Positions 1 to 10,704 of a stretch of 64,000 bases of DNA are shown in pieces. Position 1 is the first letter of the stretch. Each line of letters begins with the position of its first letter. The stretch is from Girardinichthys multiradiatus (lineage: Eukaryota > Chordata > Actinopteri > Cyprinodontiformes > Goodeidae). The translations under genes were made by a program, and so were the position numbers. The stretch covers positions 3,859,001 to 3,923,000 of the forward strand of contig NC_061795.1 of NCBI RefSeq assembly GCF_021462225.1, written 5' to 3'. The notes beneath the pieces are model-generated. The model did no database searches and had not been told where the DNA came from. It was given only the letters and a program-made list of their open reading frames with translations.

Positions 1-19
1 TATATATATATATATATAT
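1..19. repeat. (TA)n microsatellite, cut by window edge
   Basis: Pure TA dinucleotide run at the left edge of the window, so its full length is unknown. It directly precedes repeat copy A. Confidence 0.9.
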
Positions 20-34
20 GTCGTTCAGGAAATT

Positions 35-84
35 ATTAGGCCCGAGCAGCAAAGCAGCTGCGAAGGCCTATTGTAATTCGAATG

Positions 85-130
<46 letters not shown>

Positions 131-1722
131 CAAGAAATGAATCGCCTTTTTCGCGGCTTTAACATATTCAAAAAGTCTGCAAATTTGGCAGAGCCATCAG
201 TTGTGGTGAAAATTTACGTATTTTAAGGGTTTCACGAAAGTCGAAATTTACGTATTTTAAGGGTTTCACGAAAGTCGAAATAAAAATGGCTCAACAGCGC
301 CCCCCTGAAATTTTCAAAAAACCATCCGCATTGACCTTAGTTTATTGTACAGTTATGAAATTTGGAACACTTGTAGAACTCCCCAAGACTCTCTTGCACC
401 CACGTCCTTTAATAAACAGGAAGTCGGCCATCTTGGATTGAGTTTTGAATTTTGACCCCATTTTTGCCGTTTATAGCCTCCGTATTTGATCAAACTCCTC
501 CTACAGATTTTGAATGATCGCCTTGAAATTTGGTCAGTTTGCACAGAAGGGATGGCGGATCTAAAGTTATCAAAATTGTGACTTTTGGAGCATGCTGAGG
601 GGGTGGAGCCAGGCCTCAAAGTTTGACGACTCGCCAAAAAAATTGAAATTGTTATAGCTCTTACTAGTAAAGTCGCAGACACACAAAACTTTCTGGTATT
701 GATCCACATCTGGCCCCAAACAATATTCAATGGTCACATCCTGCCATCATCTAAGCCCCGCCCCCTGAGAACAGGAAGTACCATGTTTTACTGTGAAAGT
801 TCCAAATTTCACCCCTGTTACCTAATCAACACGAAACTGTCCCTAGTGACAGATAACAAGATGGTCTAAGTTGGTTTGGAACACAGAGACTTTAGGCGGG
901 AGGGTGTGGCCATGGCGGCGTGGCGATGACAGACGTCACGCCATGGCCTTACGTTTGCCTGTTATTTCCACATTTCTAAGCCGATCGCCACCAAACTCAA
1001 TAGGATTGATACTGGTCCAGCCCCCTAAAGATTTCCAGTGATAAAATTGGTGGGCGTGGCCTAATTGCTCAACAGCGCCCTCTAGGAGCACTAAAACAAC
1101 CAGCCCCAAGCCATGCTGTGTCCCAGGTGTATGACATTCAGTACACTTATGTAACTTCTCAAGACCTACAAAAAAGTCTCTTGGACCCATTGTCCAAACC
1201 CCACAGGAAGTCGGCCATTTTGGATCAAAGCCGCCATTTTGTCTCATTTACACACATGGAATCTGAGCAAACTCCTCCTACAGCTTTTGACTTACAGAAA
1301 TCGAAATCAATGTATACACGTAGTATACATGTCCCTAGTATACATGATCATGAGTTAATGATGGACATTTTGACACAGTCAATTAATGACATCATTAAGA
1401 AACTAATGAGTATAGCTTCCATCAGGAAGGTCGATTTACTCCGAAATGAATATGGTTGATCTTTGTCAGCCCCCAAACACCACTATTGGATTACATTGAA
1501 ATATGGATTAACAGCACCCCCTAGGATATTTCAAGTGCTCTATCTCCCTCATACATCATCAGATCCACTTGAAATGTAGTATACATCATCAGGGATCAAT
1601 GCTGAACATGTTGGCACAGGCAATTCATCGCGTTGTTTTAGCCCTGCCCACAAATAAACAAGTGAGTGCAGCTTCCATCTGGAAGGTCCGATTTACTGCA
1701 AATTTTGAATGTTAATTGACTC
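35..1722 (+). repeat. Interspersed repeat 'GGCCCGAGCAG' family, copy A
   Basis: The copy opens with ttaggcccgagcag and cctattgtaat, followed by an (ATT)n run (about 86-126). It carries the family's recurring blocks: aggaagtcggccat, aactcctcctacag, aagttatcaaaat, gggcgtggcc, tcacgccatggcc and cagcgccccct. The same blocks in the same order appear at 6475-7613 (B), 7614-10018 (C) and 10705-12853 (D). No frame is open for long and the short ORFs are not shared between copies, so I read it as non-coding. The 3' end is diverged relative to C and D. Short imperfect inverted ends in the family (aagcagctgcgaaggcc here against aagcagctttgaaggcc as reverse complement of the 3' end of C and D) suggest a non-autonomous DNA transposon, but the class is inference. 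Confidence 0.8.
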
Positions 1723-1736
1723 ATTTAAGGTATCGC

Positions 1737-1885
1737 CCCTAATGACGACAACCAATCAGCATCCACGGTTACGCCCCTTGGACACACCACCTGCTTGACC
1801 ACGTGACCTCCTGCCCACATGGCGCCCACATGGCGCCCACATGGCGCCAACCGGAAGTCCCGTCCTCACCGGAAGTCCCACCCAC
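1737..1885 (+). promoter_or_regulatory. Promoter-like block upstream of the 987-codon ORF
   Basis: In about 150 bp there is a CCAAT box (1752-1756), a CACGTG E-box (1800-1805), a triplicated 11-bp unit containing cacatggcg (about 1812-1845), and two perfect CCGGAAGT ETS/GABP-type sites (1851-1858 and 1869-1876). The block lies about 420 bp before the ATG of the long ORF and is less AT-rich than what follows. Clusters of CCAAT, E-box and paired ETS sites are typical of TATA-less vertebrate promoters. Assignment to the ORF rests on position only. The block adjoins repeat copy A, which also carries ETS-like aggaagt motifs, so a repeat origin is possible. Confidence 0.45.
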
Positions 1886-2298
1886 CTGTCAAAAAGTTTG
1901 ATGAAAGGGTGTACTTCAATTCTCTCTATTGTTCATGTTCTTACAAATCTTTTGTACAACTGAAACTTGAAACTTGCAACAAAATGCATTGTTGCCTTTA
2001 TTTATTTACAAAAATGTATGAAGCAGTGTGCTTGTGTATGAAGGGGTGGGGAAATGGGGTGTTTGGTGGGGGTGGGTGTTTAGAACTGTGTGACATTACA
2101 TGTGCTTTGGAGCAGTGACATCACACTACTTCAAAGCACATGACATCACCCTAGATCTAAGAACAGAGATGACATCACAGAGCCTTAAACGTGTACACTT
2201 TTAATTCTGAGGCCAGAATGGTCCAGTATACTAGTGTTTCTGGACATATAGTTTTAAGATTTTAAAGATCATTTACAATTCACAAAGATATTCTGAAG

Positions 2299-5262
2299 AT
2301 GCCTGAATTCAGAAAGCATGAACCACTTCCAACGAAGTCAACGAAAGGAGATTCATCTTTAATAGGTGCCAATTCTCCCTCTTTACCACACTTGGCTGAG
2401 GAACTAATCTTGGATAGATTTGATCAGGTTACGAACGATGTTAATAAACTATTGTGTTTGTGTTCCATTTGCAGACAAGAGGAAAGGATTGGGATTACAA
2501 CAGTAAATGGGATCTGTAGAATAACTCAACCTGGTCACTATAATGAAGAAGTGATATCCTATTTGAAAGATTTTTTTGCAAGTCGACGGGCTTCGATAAG
2601 GGCAGATTATGAACAATCTAACAGTAAACGGGCATCCACATTAACTGATATTCTTGAAGAGGAATCCACTGTTAACAATTTGATTACAAATGAGTCACCA
2701 AAAAGATCTATCAGAGACAGTAATACCACTGATAAAGACAGACCCAGTGAAGATCAGAAGCCTGAACCAAAAGCCTCCAAAACCATCTGGCAAAGGGTGA
2801 AATCAGCTTTTAAGGGCTTAGGAAAGTGCAAATCTCCTAAAAAGAGGAAACAGGATGAGGAGAAAGACTTAGATGATGATGCTTTTAACAAAAGCAGTGT
2901 AAGAGACTCATCTACATCCTCTCTGGAGTCAAAGTTCCCAACAACACTGCCAACATCATCAACTGCTTCAAAAGATCTGAACTCTGTCCATGTAGAGCTG
3001 GTACCTGTGGGAGTAAAAGATAAATGTAAACCCGGTGAAATACTCTGCTCTGGCCTTGTAGAGCCAATCACTGAGGCTGGGAAAGAGGACTGTAAGTCGG
3101 TGGACACTAAAGCACGTTCAACAGATCTGCCGCACAGTATTGAGGTGGAATCCACTGTCTCCGATGTCATTGCAAAAAAAGAGCTGGCTAGTAAAACCAA
3201 ATCCCAAGAGGATTATTCTTCTTTGAATGCCAGTGCATCTGGGGGTGAACATTTTGGGAAACTGCCACAAAGAGACTCTACATCTACCACAAACTGTAAC
3301 ATCGCTGATACAGATGGACACAGTGAAGATCAGAAGTCTAAACCGAATGCCCCCACAACCTTCATTCAAAGACTGAAATCAGCTTTTAAGGGTTTAGGAA
3401 AACACAAATCTATTAAAAAGAGACTAAATGCTGAGGCCGATGCTGGAGAGGACGAATGCAAGCCAGAGGGGACTGAAACATTTTCCTCTGTCCATATAGA
3501 GGCGATCACCGAGGTAGAAGGTCAAGAATTCAAATCAGAGGACCCTGGTGTTATCCATGTCGATTCAACCAGTGAGGCAGAAAAGAAACAATGTAACTCA
3601 GAGGAGACTCCTTCTTATCTGCCCTATGATGGTTTTTCCCATTTAACAGGAAATATTGAAGAGGAGTCAACTGTCACAGATTTCGTTAAAAATATGGTGT
3701 CAACAAGTGAAACCAAATCGCAAAAAGAATCTTCTCATTTGGATTCCAGTGAGCCTGGAGGCGAACTTATTGGAAAGGCATCTAGCTTTAGGTTACCTAG
3801 CTATACAAGCCATTCACAAGAAGGATCTACATTTATCACAGACAATAGCATCACGGATACATATGAAACCAGTGACGATCAAGAGTCCAAACTCACAGGC
3901 TCTGTAACCTTCATTAAAAGACTGAAATCAGCTCTTAAGGGCTCAGGAAAACACAAATCTATTAAAAAGAGACTAAATGCTGAGGCCGAGGCTGGAGAGG
4001 ACGAATGTAAGCCAGATGGGACTGAAACATTTTCCTCTGTCCATGTAGAGATGATCACTGAGGTAGAAGGTGAAAAATTTAAATCAGAGGACCCTGGTGT
4101 TATCCATGTCGATTCAACCAGTGACGCAGAAAAGAAACATTGTAAGTCAGAGGAGACTCCTTCTTATCTGCCCTATGATGATTTTTCCCATTTAACAGGA
4201 AATATTGAAGAGGAGTCAACTGTCACAGATTTCGTTAAAAATATGCAGTCAACAAGTGAAACCAAATCGCAAAAAGAATCTTCTCATTTGGATTCCAGTG
4301 AGCCTGGAGGCAAACTTATTGGAAAGGAATCTAGCTTTAGGTTACCTAGCTATACAAAAGATTCACAAGAGGCTCTGAAAGGCTCTGAAACCTTCATTCA
4401 AAGGGTGAAATCAGGTGTTAATGACTTAGGAAAACACAAACAATGTCAAAAAGACCAACAGACCGAGAAGAAGGACTTATCAGAAGGTAGCAGCAAAAGT
4501 ATTGCTCCTGACACTGTATCAATTACAACAAAATTGGACCAGAGTTCTTTCTATACAGAGGCAATCAGTCAGTCAGAAACTGAAGGATTTAATTCAGAGG
4601 AGATCCAACCAGTGGGTACGTCTATGAGTAAGACGGTTTGCTGCATGCCTTCTCTACTCAGTACAAAATTCACTTACACTACATCTGACCCGATAAAATC
4701 CAAACTCCAAGCTCGGCATCTAGATTCATCTGATCAGAGTGAAAATGAAGCATGTCAATTACAAAAGACCAAAACACTCTCCCCTGAGATCTCTGCCATA
4801 TCCTTATCTCAAAAACCACAGCATACTGAAAAGAAGCACATTCAAATAGGCATGGATCTTCAGAAAGAAATTACATCTATACCAGCAGAGCGGTTGGCTC
4901 CCTTAAAACAATTAATTACCAATGACATTATAAGGATCTTTGATTTTTCTGAAAAAAACATTTCTGATGCTATTTACATTAAATTAGAAACCATCAGAGA
5001 CACATTGATTGTTAGCATGGAGTCAACCTTTGAAGAGTTTATTAAAAGCACACATATGCCCTCTACCAGCTCATCTACGGCATGTGAGAGAGCAAAATAC
5101 CCTCAAATGGAAACTCCCAGTAAAGCTAGTTACCCCACAAGCCATTACCCTAGTATCCCAGGCCACCATGCCAGAAATACCTGTCACAAGAAAAGACCGT
5201 GGTACTTTTGTTTTAAAAAGAATAATAAGGTTGCACCATTGCCACCATCACAACAAAACTGA
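2299..5262 (+). CDS. Uncharacterised 987-aa repeat-containing protein, single ORF
   Basis: I do not recognise this protein. The ATG has purines at -3 and -1 (ctgaagATG) and 987 codons run without a stop, far longer than chance in AT-rich DNA. Residues about 30-100 form a non-repetitive N-terminal region (LAEELILDRFDQVTNDV, then a CLCSICRQEE cluster, then YLKDFFASRR). Residues about 110-720 hold four copies of a basic amphipathic segment, best seen as TFIQRLKSAFKGLGKHKS. They start at residues 162, 354, 537 and 698 and are separated by acidic, Ser/Thr/Glu-rich linkers expected to be disordered. Residues about 850-920 look helical and non-repetitive (ITNDIIRIFDFSEKN). The tail is basic, aromatic and cysteine-bearing (CHKKRPWYFCFKKNNK) and could touch membranes; that is inference. 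No signal peptide or transmembrane segment is visible. A promoter-like block lies 5' and an AATAAA is at 5687-5692. It may be a single-exon, lineage-specific gene, or a large exon of a longer gene. Confidence 0.6.
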   Translation: MPEFRKHEPLPTKSTKGDSSLIGANSPSLPHLAEELILDRFDQVTNDVNKLLCLCSICRQEERIGITTVNGICRITQPGHYNEEVISYLKDFFASRRASIRADYEQSNSKRASTLTDILEEESTVNNLITNESPKRSIRDSNTTDKDRPSEDQKPEPKASKTIWQRVKSAFKGLGKCKSPKKRKQDEEKDLDDDAFNKSSVRDSSTSSLESKFPTTLPTSSTASKDLNSVHVELVPVGVKDKCKPGEILCSGLVEPITEAGKEDCKSVDTKARSTDLPHSIEVESTVSDVIAKKELASKTKSQEDYSSLNASASGGEHFGKLPQRDSTSTTNCNIADTDGHSEDQKSKPNAPTTFIQRLKSAFKGLGKHKSIKKRLNAEADAGEDECKPEGTETFSSVHIEAITEVEGQEFKSEDPGVIHVDSTSEAEKKQCNSEETPSYLPYDGFSHLTGNIEEESTVTDFVKNMVSTSETKSQKESSHLDSSEPGGELIGKASSFRLPSYTSHSQEGSTFITDNSITDTYETSDDQESKLTGSVTFIKRLKSALKGSGKHKSIKKRLNAEAEAGEDECKPDGTETFSSVHVEMITEVEGEKFKSEDPGVIHVDSTSDAEKKHCKSEETPSYLPYDDFSHLTGNIEEESTVTDFVKNMQSTSETKSQKESSHLDSSEPGGKLIGKESSFRLPSYTKDSQEALKGSETFIQRVKSGVNDLGKHKQCQKDQQTEKKDLSEGSSKSIAPDTVSITTKLDQSSFYTEAISQSETEGFNSEEIQPVGTSMSKTVCCMPSLLSTKFTYTTSDPIKSKLQARHLDSSDQSENEACQLQKTKTLSPEISAISLSQKPQHTEKKHIQIGMDLQKEITSIPAERLAPLKQLITNDIIRIFDFSEKNISDAIYIKLETIRDTLIVSMESTFEEFIKSTHMPSTSSSTACERAKYPQMETPSKASYPTSHYPSIPGHHARNTCHKKRPWYFCFKKNNKVAPLPPSQQN
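3358..4389 (+). repeat. In-frame tandem duplication inside the long ORF
   Basis: The unit at 3358-3906 (183 codons) is repeated at 3907-4389 (161 codons, shorter at its end). From about 3412 to 3810 against 3961 to 4359 the copies are about 95% identical by eye. Over roughly 135 codons I count about 15 amino-acid-changing codon differences and 4 silent ones. Older, diverged units flank them (basic segments at 2782 and 4390). Confidence 0.9.
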
Positions 5263-5267
5263 GTCTA

Positions 5268-5320
<53 letters not shown>

Positions 5321-5700
5321 AAGTATAAATTGTGGTTTTCGCACACATTATAAAACGTAAACATATTTCTAAAATCAAACAAAACAGGGAACCAAAAAGA
5401 TGAATAGTATAACATAAGTAAAACACGTTTAACCCCCAATGAGACTGATTGGCCAACCAGTTACCTTGAATTATAATCCTATTCACCACATTTAACAAAA
5501 ACTTAGGTAACAGTAAACAATTCAGTCTAAGATAGCTTTATTTTCAAAGAAAGTCAGTCAGAATCTGTAAAATATCTGGTGGCTGCATTGGAATTTGCAT
5601 GTCCTCCCTGTGCATGTGTGGGTTCTCTCCAGGTACTCTGGCTTCCCCCTATAAAAGCTGACCTTTAAAAAAAATGACATTTTAAAATAAAAAAACAGCT
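5263..5700 (+). other. Probable 3' UTR of the long ORF with (TA)n and AATAAA
   Basis: A (TA)n tract (about 5279-5317) follows the stop codon closely. The first AATAAA on this strand is at 5687-5692. At about 5595-5645 lies a reverse-oriented fragment (gggttctctccaggtactc) of the dispersed repeat also found at 5860-6175 and 13110-13490. The UTR assignment is inference. Confidence 0.35.
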
Positions 5701-5859
5701 TGAATTGCATAATAATAGCCTCAACAATAATTACGTAAAAATTTTATATTAAAATTATTTTATATGAATGGAAAATGAAATTTATTTCATAATAATGAGC
5801 TAAGAGTGTAATATGCATTCAATTATTTCACAATTTAATTGTCACATTAAATCAGTCAG

Positions 5860-6175
5860 TCATTTTCTACTGCTTATTCCATAGTGGGTCATGGGTAAGC
5901 TGGTGCCTATCTCCACCAGTTTATGGGCAAGAGGCAGGGTATGCCCTGGACAGGTCACCAGTGAGTCGCAGGGAAACACACAGACAACCATGCACACACT
6001 CATACACCTAAGGGCAATTTAGAGAGACCAATTAACCTAACAGGCATTTCTTTGGACTGTGGGAGGAAGCCATGCAAACTCCATGCAGAAAGACCCCTGG
6101 CTGGGAATTGAACCCAGGACCTTCTTGCTGCAAGGCAACAGTGCTACCAACTGCACCACCATGCAGCCCCTTAAT
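5860..6175 (+). repeat. Teleost interspersed repeat (cctggacaggtc family)
   Basis: It contains tggtgcctatctccac, ccctggacaggtcaccag, ggcaatttagagagacc, aattaacctaacag and ggactgtgggaggaag in order. The same order recurs at 13110-13490. This is a very common fish repeat; I do not assign a class. The reading frame through it is a by-product. Confidence 0.8.
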
Positions 6176-6474
6176 ACAAGCATTATTTGTATTTTTTTTT
6201 TTTTTGCAATGATTATGAATATGAGAGTATATTATTTGATATTAATATATATATATATATATATGTACTTATATGTACTTGTATTTATAGTATAGTGTAG
6301 ATATATGTGGAGATATGTAGAGATATATGATGAAACTCAGCTATGCTTATCTATAGCATAAATGGGGACTCGAACTTCGGACTCGCACATACAGTGATTT
6401 CAGACTCAAACAGACTTTCAATAAATTTTAGACAACTCGCGATTTGAGACTTGTGAACTATTTTTTATTTTTAA
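6176..6474. other. AT-rich spacer, no gene
   Basis: It contains a T homopolymer (about 6191-6205), a (TA)n run (about 6244-6264) and degenerate gactcg-type iterations near 6370-6440. I see no coding signal. Confidence 0.6.
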
Positions 6475-7613
6475 TTAGGCCCAAGCAGGTAGGCCTGCAA
6501 GGGCCTATTGTAATTGCTCGGTTTAAGGTAGGCCTGCAAGGGCCTATTGTAATTGCTCCGTTTATTCATTTATTGTTCAGGCGACAAATGAATTGCCTTT
6601 TTTGCTGCTTTAACATATTCAAAAACTCACCAAACTACCCAAAATTGTCTCCCTAGTGAAATTTAAGGTTTTTAATGGAATTGAAAATGGGCGTTGCCAA
6701 ACGGCTCTACAGCGCCCCCTAAAGTGAGATAGGCCAAATGGTAAGTCCTAGAGAGTTCAAATTTGGTTAGATCTCCCCAAATCATGAAAAAAAAGTCTCT
6801 TGGGGGTATGCCGTAAAACCAACAGGAAGTCGGCCATTTTGGGTCAAAGGGTAATTTTTGGACATTTTTCACTTTTCATACATGTCGAACTTTAACAAAC
6901 TCCTCCTAGGGATTTTGAGCTACCGGCTTCATATTTGGTCAGTATGTAGTTAAGCCATTGGGGATTAAAAGTTATCAAAATTGTGAGTTTTTGAGCATGT
7001 TGCAGGGGCGAGACCAGGCCTCAAATTTAGCCTTCTCGCCGCAAATTTCGAACAGTAATAACTTTCACATAAATTGGCTGAAATACACCAAACCTGGTAT
7101 TATTGAACCCTCTCAGGTCACCAACAATCCTATGGGGTCAAATGATGACATCATCAAAGTCACGGCCCCTGAGAACAGGAAGTCACTTATTTCCCTTACA
7201 AACATGCCTCTCTGACCATCTTGACCCATTCAACTTGAAACTGTGTCAGAAGACAGATAACTAGTGGGTCAAATTTCATTTGAAGCAAAGTGGCTTTTCA
7301 TAAAAGGGCGTGGCCATGGTGGCGCGGCGAAGTTGGACGTCACGCCATGGCCATACGTTCGGCTTTAATTTCCACATACATCATCTGATCTGCACCAAAT
7401 TCAATGTGATTGATCATTGTCCAGTCCCCAACAGAGATCTGATCAGATATTTGGTGGGCATTCCCTAATTTGTCCACAGCGCCCCGTAGAAAATTATAAA
7501 AAATCAGCCTCAAGCCATGCTTTGACCGAGGATTATGAAATTTGGTACACATATTTCACTTGTCAAGACCTACAACTTGGAGCGTTGGTCCAAACCCAAC
7601 AGGAAGTGGGTTA
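6475..7613 (+). repeat. Interspersed repeat family, copy B, 3'-truncated
   Basis: It starts ttaggcccaagcagg. The first block (aggcctgcaagggcct then attgtaattgct) is duplicated in tandem within 100 bp. It then follows copy C in order: cagcgccccctaaa, aggaagtcggccat, aactcctcctag, aaaagttatcaaaatt, gacatcatcaaag, gggcgtggcc and tcacgccatggcc. It stops at acaggaagtgggtta, exactly where copy C begins, so the second half is missing. Confidence 0.85.
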
Positions 7614-10018
7614 TTAGGCCCGAGCAGGAAAACTGCAAGGGCCTATTGTAATCGCTCGAATTCTTATTCTTTATTCTTTTTTCCGGGGACTTTTGGCGGG
7701 GCAATATGGGGACTTTGCCATGCCCCAAAACTCACCAAATTTTACCCAAAATTGTCCCCCGCGTGAAATTTTCGTTCTTTAATGTCGTCGTCAGTGGGCG
7801 TGGCCAAACCACGTAGCCACGCCCCCAAACGTGAGATGGCCCGAACCGTAAGTCGTAGAGATCTGAAATTTGGCACAATGCTAGAACTCCTCAAACCAAG
7901 AACAAAAGTCTCTTGGGGGTATGCCCTAAAATGCACAGGAAGTCGGACATTTTGGGTCAAAGGCCGATTTTTGCCCGTTTTTCACTTTTACTCACCTTGA
8001 ACTTTAACGAACTCCTCCTAGGCATTTTGAGCTATCGCCTTCATATTTGGTCTATATGCTGATAAGGCATGGGGGATTAAAAGTTATCAAAATCGTGAGT
8101 TTTTGGCCATGTTAAGGGGGCGTGGCCGGGACACGAAAATGGCGTTTGTGCCCAAAGTGAAAAAATGTAATAACTTTCCCAAATTAATGCCAAATCACAC
8201 CAAAGTTGGCATGAAGGAGGACATTCGGGTTCCCGACAATCCTATGGGGTTATATTGTGACATCATCAAAGCCACGCCCCCTCAGAACCGGAACTCGCTT
8301 TTTTCACTTGGAAAGGTGCCTCTCTGACCCTCTTGACCCAATCAACTTGAAAGTGTTTCAGAAGACAGATAACTAGTGGGTCTAACTTCGTTTGAGGCAC
8401 AGTGACTTTTCATAAAAGGGCGTGGCCATGGCGGCACGGCGAAGTCAGACGTCACGCCATGGCCATACGTTTGCCTCTAATTTCCACATAGATCATCTGA
8501 TCTGCAACAAATTCAATGTGATTGATCCTAGTCCAGTCGCCAACAGAGATCTGATGCCATATTTGGTGGGCGTGGCCAAATGTGTCCACAGCGCCCCCTA
8601 GAAAACTTACAAAAATCAGCCCCAAGCCATGCTTTGACCGAGGATTCTGAAATTTGGTACACATACACTTCTCACGACCTACAAAAAAGTCTATTGGAGC
8701 ATTGGTCCAAACCCAACAGGAAGTCGGACATTTTGGATTGAAGTTGCCATTTTGACCCTCTTTTGGGCGTTTTTAGCCCGCATATCTGAGCGAACTCCTC
8801 CTACAGCTTTTGACTTAGAGACTTGAAAATCACTCAGTATACTCTTAAGGGATTGGGGATTAAAAGTTATCAAAAACTTTTTGATACATGAAAGCGTGTG
8901 GGCGTGGCCACGCCTCAAAATATGACTTCTCGCCATAAAACACTACATTGATATAGCTCCTACAAGGAAAGTCACAGACAAATGAAACCTTCTGGGATTG
9001 ATCTGCCTCTAGGCCTGAACAATATTCACTTGTCAGATGCTGACATCATCGAAGCCCCGCCCCTGACAACAGAAAGTGTCCCGTTTTCCTTTACAGAATC
9101 AGTGTTTGATGTTCTTCACCTAATCAATGTGAAACTGTCCCAAGTAACAGATAACATGATGGTTTTACACAGTCGCCAGTACTGACTGCTTTAGCTGGAG
9201 GGTGTGGCTATGATGGCGTGGCGAATTCTGATATCACGCCACAGCCATACGTTTGCCTCTAAAATACACATGCATGGTCCGATTTACTCCAAACTCAATA
9301 TGGTTGATCCTTGTCAGCCCCTAAACAGCTCTATTAGATAACTAATGAATTTACCTCAACGGCGCCCCCTATTACACTTCAAGTGCTCTAGCTTCCTCAT
9401 GCCTGATCGGATTCACTTCAAACTTCCTATACATCACCATGTATCAATGCTGGACATGTTGACACAGTCAATACATTACATCACTCTAGCCCCGCCCACT
9501 AATAAACAAATGACTGTAGCTTCCATATGGAAGGTCCGATTCACTCCAAACTGAATATTATTGATCTTTGTCAGCCCCCAAACAGCTCTATTGGATTACA
9601 TTTAAATTTGGATCAATACCGCCCCCTAGGACACTTCAAGGGCTATAGCTCCCTCATACATCATCGGATCCACTTGAAATGTAGTATACATGATCATGAG
9701 TTAATGATGGACATTTTGACACAGTCAATTGATGATGTGGTTTTAGCCCCGCCCACAAACAAACAAGCGACTGCAGCGTCCTTCTGGAAGGTCAGATTTA
9801 CTCTAAATTTTGAATGCTTTTTGCAAAACCGAAACTCTGCATGACCGAAGATCATATGACATGTTGCTCACAGTACCACTTACTGGCGACGTGTTGAAGT
9901 GAAGCGGTGTCATCGTCGGTGGCGTGTAGGAGGCGATGCCAGGCTCCTGCGGTCGCTCAACAGCCCGAGTTGCGCTGAGGGGTGCGAGGGCCTTCAAAGC
10001 TGCTTGCAGGTTTCTAGT
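7614..10018 (+). repeat. Interspersed repeat family, copy C, near full length
   Basis: It runs from ttaggcccgagcagg to gcttgcaggtttctag. The first 250 bp are nearly identical to copy D. Internally it repeats itself. A module of about 780 bp begins at about 7858 (tctgaaatttggcac) and a diverged version begins at about 8640 (tctgaaatttggtac). Two shorter imperfect units of about 260 bp follow at about 9272-9800, each with atggttgatc or attattgatc, gtcagcccc, a cgccccct block and cacagtcaat. It carries five perfect gggcgtggcc sites. No ORF is conserved with copy D. Confidence 0.88.
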
Positions 10019-10704
10019 TTATATTTATATTCAAAAATCTGAATATATTGAATGAACCTTGAATATATGGAATGAAAGTCATCAAGGAATTATTGGTAAT
10101 GTGGTCCGTAGTCCTAAACAGAGAAGGGAAGGGCAGAAACTTCAAGTTTTTATACTATCATGACGTTGTCGCTAAATTAAATATTTTCCAGATGTGTTAA
10201 ACAAGAAAATAGACCTTAACATGTTATCTGACCAGTCAGTGTATCAACATTGAGAATAATTTAAAATTTAGTCTGCGGTTTTCGAAACAGCAGAGCTCGG
10301 TTCACAGATTGCCTTGGCTGCTGAACTAACTGAACAGTTGGAGTGGGGTTTCCCCTCTCACGTATCGTATGTTGGATAAGCACGCTGTAATTTCCCCGTA
10401 CCCATTACTCGTTAGTGGCGGTTAAATTTCAGTTTTGTGGCAAATAACAGCAACAACCAGAATATAGAATATATGATTTTTCTCCTTAAATTTTTTATAT
10501 TTTCAATTAATTTTCACATTTTGTAATCTCTCAACTCAAATCAATTTATGTATGTCCCCAAATTTTGGGTCAAATTTATAGAAACCGTATGTATGTATGT
10601 TGTATACCGTGGTGATCAAACACTTTAACTGTTCCTTGTACATAACAGGAAAAAAAATCTCAAAGTTTGACTTCCTGTAAACCCACCTTGTGAGAACTCT
10701 TAAT

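Noticed and set aside
7417..9844. Several ORFs of 60-105 codons in repeat copies B and C.
   Set aside because: They are not kept in copy D at the same positions, so they are not coding.
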